A stretch of 64,000 bases of DNA from Bactericera cockerelli (taxonomy: Eukaryota; Arthropoda; Insecta; Hemiptera; Triozidae): the NCBI GenBank assembly GCA_024516035.1, contig CM044957.1:21926570-21990569 (forward strand). The letters are read 5' to 3'. Under the pieces are notes generated by a model, which made no database searches, had not been told where the DNA came from, and worked only from the letters and a program-made list of their open reading frames with translations. Position numbers and translations under genes: made by a program. Shown in pieces: positions 27,801 through 36,800 of this stretch. How positions within the stretch are numbered: the first letter of the stretch is position 1; every line of letters starts with the position of its first letter.

Positions 27801-30800
27801 TGGACATCCTTGAAAAAATGTTAAAATATAAGGATGATAGATACTTAAATTAGTATATTACTCACTTCATTATTATTATTATTATTTTTTTTTTTAAGAT
27901 GAGTGTTTCACAGCCTTTTTTTTATTTCGTAGCCATGAAACAGGAGCTACTGTAGACGCTTGTGGTCTGTGTTGTAGCCTGCCCATCCCGTAGTATGCCT
28001 CCCCTCTGATGGGCGAGAAGTGACACAATACTTCCCATTTAGGTGCTGGGTCAACACGAGCGCACCGGAAGGTATCCCTTACAAACAATTGTAACCGAAT
28101 TAAGAATACAAATTTTTGTCGGCACGGGGGATCGAAACCGGGACCTTCCGCATGACAAGCGAGTGCTTAACCACTGAGCTAATCGAGCGCACAATGTAAC
28201 ATTTATCCTTGTATCGTTGTCTTAGTGTGCAAGGACAAATAATCTTTTCTTAAAGTAATCCCGATTCCATTCTCGTTTAAGGATAACTTACTAGCTAACA
28301 AGGATGATTTTTTTCTCAGTGTAGGATACACACTGTGTATACCCCTAAAGAATAAATAGGATAGTCAATACATACTCTGACAATGCTATATCCTGTAGCC
28401 ACATTCTCTACAACAGACTCCTGGAATAGTGAGGTGTAGAACCTGGGAGGGTTATCGTTAACATCCTTAACATTGACTAACAGTTGTGTAGTGTTCGATT
28501 TGCTAGGACTACCTCCGTCTGAAAAAAGAAAGAATATATGTTAGCATTAACATTAGTATTAAGTTTCTGAATTGAGTTTAAGCTAATTGCCAAAACGAAT
28601 AATGTTCGATAAAAAAATTCAACTTAAGAAACACAGAAACGAATAATTTTTTATGGAAAATTTCAACTTAAGAAACATAGAATTTAGTGTCCAAGTAACG
28701 TGAGTTAAGAAATTTATCAACGAGCTCAAAAATTCATTTCGTAATACTTATCATTTTAAAGTCACCGTGGCAGAGTGAGTTAGCGCGCAAGGCATTGCAC
28801 GCATGGTGACCTGGGTTCGATCCCCAGGGGCCAGGAATTTTTCTGCTCTGTACTTGGATGTTCGAGGTCCACTCATAACTCGTGAGGAAAAATGAGTAGT
28901 TACTTGTACGAGTAACGATGAGTGGCGGAATTAACACAGTAAAAAGAAATTAATGTAATAGAATAATTCAAAATGTGAAGGAGGCTTTTACTAATGCTGC
29001 GCTACCCACAAAAATTAAGAAGAGGCCTTGTGCTTCACCATAAATAAAATCATGCATACATAGTTATCATTTTAAAAACCTGAGTATGTTTTCTATCATC
29101 CATGGTACATTACCAATAATGTTCCACAACATGTAGGTACCGGTACCTAAAACTTAAGTGTTGTATTTCTTAACAAGTGTTCTGTGCAGAAACATGTTTG
29201 GAACATTTTTCTTATGAATACAATTAAACCCTCTAGCTACTAGTGCCTGATTACATCAGTTTAACGTTGGTATTGAATGCTACGTACTGTAATTTGTGAG
29301 AGAAATTCCGAGGATGCGTACAGTTGGAACCTTTAAAATTGCTTACCTTGAGCTCGAATAACAAGTCGGAAAGAACGCATAACCTCGTAATCCAGGGATT
29401 TCATTAGGGACACCTGCCCTGTTTGGGAGTCTATAGAGAACTGGCCTTGCGTGTTTCCTCCTATGATAGCATACCGGAGAGCTGCGTTCTGTCCTTCATC
29501 AGCATCTGTAGCTCTGAAATAAAGGGTTTCTTTTTGTGATTTTTTCATAAAATTCGAATGATTTTCTGACCTCATATTATCTGGTTTTGTTAGTTATTAA
29601 TTTTTAAAGAGTGTGTTTTTCGTTCAAGTGTCCAATTTTACTAATCCATTTTTATAATACTTCCTGTAGTAAATTATGGTTTAAGATAGAAAACTAAATT
29701 CGAAAATTATCCTTCCTACTTTTGATCAAGGATCCTTTAACCTTCGAGGAATCATGGTTATAAAAGCTCAAACATTTGAAAGGAAAATAGGAAATGTTTA
29801 GCATGAAGACTTACTTAACAGTGGCAACTACTGGATTCAAGTTTATGTTTGTATCCTCAGGAATGTTCACTGTGTATGTCCTTTCCAGAAATTGAGGATA
29901 GTTGTCATTGTCATCTAGAACACTCACTACTAAAGTGGCACTCGATGACCTGAAAGTGAAAAAATGCAATGATTACTTATAGCTGGATGTGGTTTTTGAA
30001 ACAAAATAATGGTAGTATATAAAACTATCACATTTTCACATTCTACTGAGTCTATTTGTGTCCACAACAAAGACTCAAACGTTTCGCTCAAAAATGACAT
30101 TGCTTCTGAGACGTCCGATGGTTAAACAAATGGCCTCGAGGTTGACACACTACCTTCTCTCTGACACAGGCAACGCTTGATCTGTAGCGAGAACCAGTAT
30201 AGTATACACCTGCGTTGTCTCCCTGTCTTACCTTCTCTCTGACACAGGCAACGCTTGATCTGTAGCGAGAGCAAGTATAGTATACACCTGCGTTGTCTCC
30301 CTGTCTTACCTTCTCTCTGACACAGGCAACGCTTGATCTGTAGCGAGAACCAGTATAGTATACACCTGCGTTGTCTCCCTGTCTTACCTTCTCTCTGACA
30401 CAGGCAACGCTTGATCTGTAGCGAGAACCAGTATAGTATACACCTGCGTTGTCTCCCTGTCTTACCTTCTCTCTGACACAGGCAACGCTTGATCTGTAGC
30501 GAGAACCAGTATAGTATACACCTGCGTTGTCTCCCTGTCTTACCTTCTCTCTGACACAGGCAACGCTTGATCTGTAGCCAGAACCAGTATAGTATACACC
30601 TGCGTTGTCTCCCTGTCCAGATTCACCCGCGTGGTGATAACACCGGAATGAGCATCTAGACTGAAAGTGTCTGCGGCCGCATTGGAGGACCCTACACCTC
30701 CAGCGTCAATGCTTTGAATAAAGTACTCGATCTAGGGACAGAGAAGGTGTCAATGCGTCATAATATAATATAATAATTCCGTGTCCGTGAGATAGGTATT

Positions 30801-33800
30801 GATACCTAAATCACGGTGGTGAGAGGATTATATGGACGCCCAGATCCAATGTTCAGGCTCCTTTCATGTCCATTGATTCTATTTGGTTTTAACGTCCTGG
30901 CTTGAGGAAGACAGGACGGGGGTTTTACCCTCCATTCGCTGGGAATCGTACCAGCTACCCACATTAACCTCACCCAGCCTGGGTAGGGCCGGAAATGCCA
31001 GCCTCACGTGTTTGGATGGAACAGAATTTTCTTCGAAAAGTCTGCCCCAGCCGGGAGTTGAACTCGGGAACTCTGGACTACGGGCAGTAGTCACAACCAT
31101 TACGCCACGGAGGCTGGCTATGCGTCATACTATAGTCTAATGACCTAGAGGAAATTGTAGAGTGCGTGAGAGGCGACGCATCCAATTCCTTTGGAAACTT
31201 GTTTAGGAGCGTTAGAGTAAACATATTAACGCCAAGGATGGGAAGAAACGGAGGCAGGGGGCGTGGGGGTAAAAGAGGTGAAAAAAGGTCTCATTCTTGC
31301 TTTTTCGATTATATTATCGAATATTGAGAACGATTTTTTTTTTTTTTTTTTGAAAAACATTGTATGAAGTAAAAGTAAAGCTGATCTCGATTTTGAAGAA
31401 GAAGTGTCACTTCTCGCCCATCAGAGGGGAGGCATACTACGGGATGGGCAAGTTACATCATAGACCACAAGCGCCTTGAGTAGCGCTCCTGTTTCATGGC
31501 TACGAAATACTATAAAAAAAACTCCTTTACCATGCGAAAGGTCGGGTTCGAATCCTAGAACGACGAAAAAAATTGTATAAATAATTTGGTTTTTTTTTCA
31601 TTGCACTCAAACGAGAGCACCTAAATGTGAAGCACTGTGTCATGTGTGACTTCTCGCCCATTAAGGGGAAGTGATACTACAGGATACGCAAGCTACAACT
31701 CAGACCCCGAGTGTCTACAGGGGCTGCTGTTTTATGGTAAAAACCGTGAATTACACATTTTCTATCTTTGGCTTTTATTTTAACTACCATAATTGCTACT
31801 ATTGTTATACTATCTTCCACTATTATTTCCTTTTCTTGTTTTCTATTATCTTTACTCTAATTGTTATTTTATTTACATTGTATTTATACTAAAAAAAAAA
31901 AAAGAGGTGCTTTGTTAAACTGTTTGCATAATGGGACTACCTGTCTTGCGCTGACAGTCTAAATAAAGCACTACTTATACTTATTATTTAAAAACCCTTC
32001 AGGCCGAATTATAAAACAGGATTAGATTTATTCTAAAAGGACGACGCTATTCTTTAACTAGGGCCATAGAGCGCTGTGATTGATTTAAACTCAGAGTTAA
32101 GGGATAGTATCCATTTAGATGTCCCGGTAGCTCAGTAGTAAAGGCGACACTCTCTGAGGTCGCAGGTTCGAAACCCAACCGGGACATGACAATTTTTCCT
32201 CCCATTTGGGATTTTTACCACATACTAATACGTCTTGGGCTTACTGCTGGAATAATGGGACTTCATAGTCCTAATCGGGCAGTATAAATAAGGCGATATT
32301 ATTATTATTATTAGATTAATTCTAATCCTGTTTTATAATTCGGCCCTTACCTCTGCGTTGTGTCCAATGTCCTTGTCCGTGGCCCGCACAGTGGTGACCG
32401 TGGTGCCCACAGGCACGCCCTCCCGCACGCTGGACTCGTACTCCGAGCCCGGGGCCTCGAACACGGGGGCGTGGTCATTCGCGTCCAGCACGTTGATCTG
32501 CAGGGTGGTGGTGGAGGAGTGGGGGGGGAAGTGGGAGTCAGTGGCCGTCACGCGGAAGTAGTGCACGTCCAACAGTTCCCTGAAAAGAAGATGGATTAAT
32601 TGGTGCCTCGCGCTAGTCTGCACTGAGAAAAAAAATTATCAAGGACATTCATCCTTAAGGATAACTTACTAGCTAACATCCTTGTTAGCTAGTAAGTTAT
32701 CCTTAAACAAGGATGAATCATCCTTGTGTAGCTAGTAAGTTATCCTTAAGTGAATGTCCTCGATATTTTTTTTTTCTCAGTGTGGTAATAAAGGTAGCTT
32801 AGGCCGAGGCTACGATAGGAGCGCAAGCGGTGAGCGGCAAAATGAGAATTTTATGTTTACATTTAAAACAATGGAAATGCTTACTAGGTTTCATCTTAGT
32901 AGCGGCAAGCGCCAAGCGATTTTTTTTTTTTTATCGTAGCCACCTACTAAGCATTTCCATTGTTTTAAATGTAAACATAAAATTCTCATTTTGCCGCTCG
33001 CCGCTTACCGCTCACCGCTTGACGCTACTATCGTAGCTTCGGCCTTAGGGATCCGTTGCGTTGGTTTGAACTACCCAATGCACAAATTTTTCCTCATTTA
33101 TTTGAGTATGTGACCACATAATAAGATAACATAAAGGGTTAGGTTCTAGAAAATGCTTTGAGCATTAACCTCGCCTGGTGGTTAAATTCCACTAATAGTC
33201 CGGTTAGAAGGGGGTATAGAGTGCGTGAGAGGTGACGCAGCCAATTGCTTCAAATACTTGTCAAGGAGGGTGAGTTTGTAAATATACTATAAGTCCTGAT
33301 GTCTAGGATGGGAGGAAACGGAGTTAGGGGAGGGGGGAGGGGGGGGCTTTATTTATGAGAATGGACGGCATCGGTAGTTCGAGACCGAACTGTAAAGGAC
33401 AGGTAAGAATCAACATGAATTTTTAGTTTCATAAAATTATTTAAGCTGGCCAAAATTCCATGTAAATTCATAACAAACTCTCCATATAGGATTGGGGCGC
33501 TGAGCCTACCTTTATGCAACGTGATGAAGAATGAAGGAGACACAAATCTATCCAACGTTATAAAGAAACAAGGGAGACACAATTACCTATCTAACGTGAT
33601 GAAGAAATGAGGGAGACACTTACCTATCCGACGTGACGAAGAAATGAGGGAGACACCTAGTACTTACCTATCCAATGTAGAGGCGGTTGACACGATTCCG
33701 TTGCGAGGCTCGATGGCAAACAGCGTCTGAGATCTAGCGTCCAGTAGCGACAGCATGGAGTAGGTGACGGGGCCTCCGGTGGGGTCGCGGGCCGCTACAG

Positions 33801-36800
33801 TGCACACCGGTATGCCGCTCTGCTGCTCCTCAGCGACCGTCGCTACATAGAGCGCCCTCTCGAACACCGGCACCAGGTCCTCATCCACCGCGCGACGCAC
33901 GCGGTTGTTGTCGGAGTCTTCTCGACGCAGGAAGAAGATGAGCTGGATAGAGAAAAGGATTATTGGTATGAAACTTGTTAATAAATTAATGTTTTCCGTA
34001 ACCTTACACTCTGCCGGGCTGTCTCTTTCTTTGTATAGGCGTTCTTCACACCTCGGCCGAGGTGTTTGGTTAATTATGATTCAGTAGTCACAGTGGCCGA
34101 GTGGATTGGCGTACCTGGGTTGACCTGGGTTCGATCTCCAGTTTTCTGCTCTGTACTTGGATATCTGGGGTGCTGGGTTCCACTCATATTTGAATTTGAA
34201 TTCTTTTATTTATTTATACAAGAAAGATATTATAAACAATACATCTCCTATAAGCTAAGTCTAACTTCTGAGGAGGAAAAATATCTCGTGAGGAAAAATG
34301 AGTAAATACTTGTACAGGGTGGTCAAATAGTACATTTCCTATGTAAAAATAATATATTTTTGTTATTAATTATTATTATTATGAAAAAATGATTTTCTGG
34401 TTTAAGTTGGCAATCATGGGAGATTTTATATTAATCCTAAAAATTCACAGCTATTATAATATTATTGAAAAATGATTTTCTGGTTTAAGTTGGGAAGCAT
34501 GGGAAATTTTATATTAATCCTAAACAATTTCACAGTGATCATTATTTTACAACACTTTTATTAAAAATAAAAAAAAAGTGGAAGATGGATTTTGCATACG
34601 AGTATGTTATAGATAGGTTATAAAATGGCTTTAGATATCAAAAAGGTTTTGGTTTTATTTTGATCTCTAGAGTATGCCATTATGTCCGAAATAGGACATC
34701 ATTCAAATGTCCACCCCGACTTCGCTTGCATTGATGCACTCGACTGCACCAATTTTGGATGACTTTATCCAACATATGGGGCTGTCATATTTAGTGAAGC
34801 GAGTTAAAGTAATTGTTACGTCACATTATGATAAACACAAATATGATAACTTAACTTAATAATAAGAATTTAGAAACTCACTTGAATATCGTGCTCAGAT
34901 GGTGAAACAATCTTGGATTGGACTCCGGCCATTGCATCACGACTGCTGCCGCACACATAGCTCAGATGTATGTTGATGCGCCAAGAGGACTCCACCTGGG
35001 AGAAACAGAAGTCATGCGACGCCACCAAGTCTCCGGCCGAGGATTCGATCACGAACCGGTAGTCAGACACGTCCACGTAGGAAACGCTGCACTCGCTGGT
35101 GATCGAACTGGGGATCAGGGAATCGTGGAGCGACACCACCTGCTGGCTCTGCCGCAGACAGATGTCCTGAGGAACCGTGCCAAGCTCAAGGCTGCAACAC
35201 AGATGGGAACTGAACTTTTAAATACACTGCGGGTAAGGTAACAACAGGCCGCACCCCAAAACAAGCGAGTAACTACTACTAGCTATGTACTTTAACCCGC
35301 AATTCATTCAATGCTACACAGAGAGAGAGAGAGAGAGAGGGTACAACGATATTATTATTATTAAAATAATTATTAAATTTGGCACTTACATTAATGAGCT
35401 TTCAAAGGGTATATTTCTCTAAGTGCCCCATTACAACGGAGCCCCGCACCCTAGACCCTGGTGCCTACATCTTGATATAGATGATTTTCGGTACTCCATT
35501 GAGGCCGCTTGGTGCGCAAACACAACGGAGGCCTATATCCTGGATCCTGGTACCACTTGACAATTTATAACCACGTTATCTTAATATATAAATGTCAAAG
35601 TCAGTGACTGACTGATCATCACTGTTTCTCCGAACTGGTAAGGCCTAGGAAGCTGAAATTTGGTAGGTAGCTTTGTCTTATAGTCTAGATGTGCAATAAG
35701 ACGGGATTTTTTGAAATTCCCACTACAACACCTGCCATTGGCGAAAAAGGACTTTTTGCTTTCACGGCCATGCCTCGGCCCGCAAAGCGGGCGATAGCCC
35801 GCTAGTTAAATAAAAGCGGTCCCAACGGAGTCCCAAGAATCGTCTGTATCAAGCTGTAGGTACCAGGGTTTGGGGTGTAGGGTATAGATCCAGGGTCCTC
35901 GTTGTGGCCGCCTACTTACAATTTAATCGGTACATGCGAAAACAACATATTTTTTGGAAAATGGCGTTTTCATAGATTTTGGGTCTCGGAAGGTAAACGC
36001 ACAATTCTATACCAAAACCACATCAAATCGGTTCAGTCGTTTTGGAGATACAATTAATTTTGTTTAAAATCTCAAAATTGGCACGTGTTTACAATGTGAA
36101 ACAATCACGAGGAAGTATTGTGTCCATAATTGGCAGTGTTTTTTTTTCTAATTCGTATAGACCTCTAAATTAATCTTGCATTAATCTTGCAAGATTAATA
36201 ATGCTATCCAAAAAAAAAATCGGGTTTTCATTTTAAACTTATCATATTTTGACCAGACTTTCTCCCAAAACCGACATCAAATTGCCCGTTTTAATGTTTC
36301 TAATTATTATTCTGTTATTTCCAGGGCTGCGGAGTCGGAGCCGGAGCTAAGGAGCCGGAGCTTAACATTTTTTGGTCTGAAGGAGCCGGAGCTGGAGCCG
36401 GGGCCAATTATTTTAGTAAAGAGGAGCTGGAGCCGGAGTCGGAGCCAAATTTTCAAAAACTTGGCTCCGCATCCAGCTCTGACTTAAAAATGAATTACTA
36501 GTATTTCCTCTCTGAAAAAAGTTCCATGAGATTTTTGATGAAGCCCTAAATGTGCTATGCAATACATTTTGTATTCAAATAAGATGCACATTACTGGAGC
36601 CAGGAGCCGGAGCCGGAGCCAGTTTTTTTTCTCTTAGCTCCAGGAGCCGGAGCTGGAGCCGGAGCTAGAAAATAATACAAAGAGGAGCTGGAGCCGGAGC
36701 CGGAGCTCAATTTTTTTCCGCAGCTCCGCAGCCCTGGTTATTTCAGACCAACATGCGAGATTTCTCTTTTCTCAATAGTCAAAATTTCAATTTCAAGACA

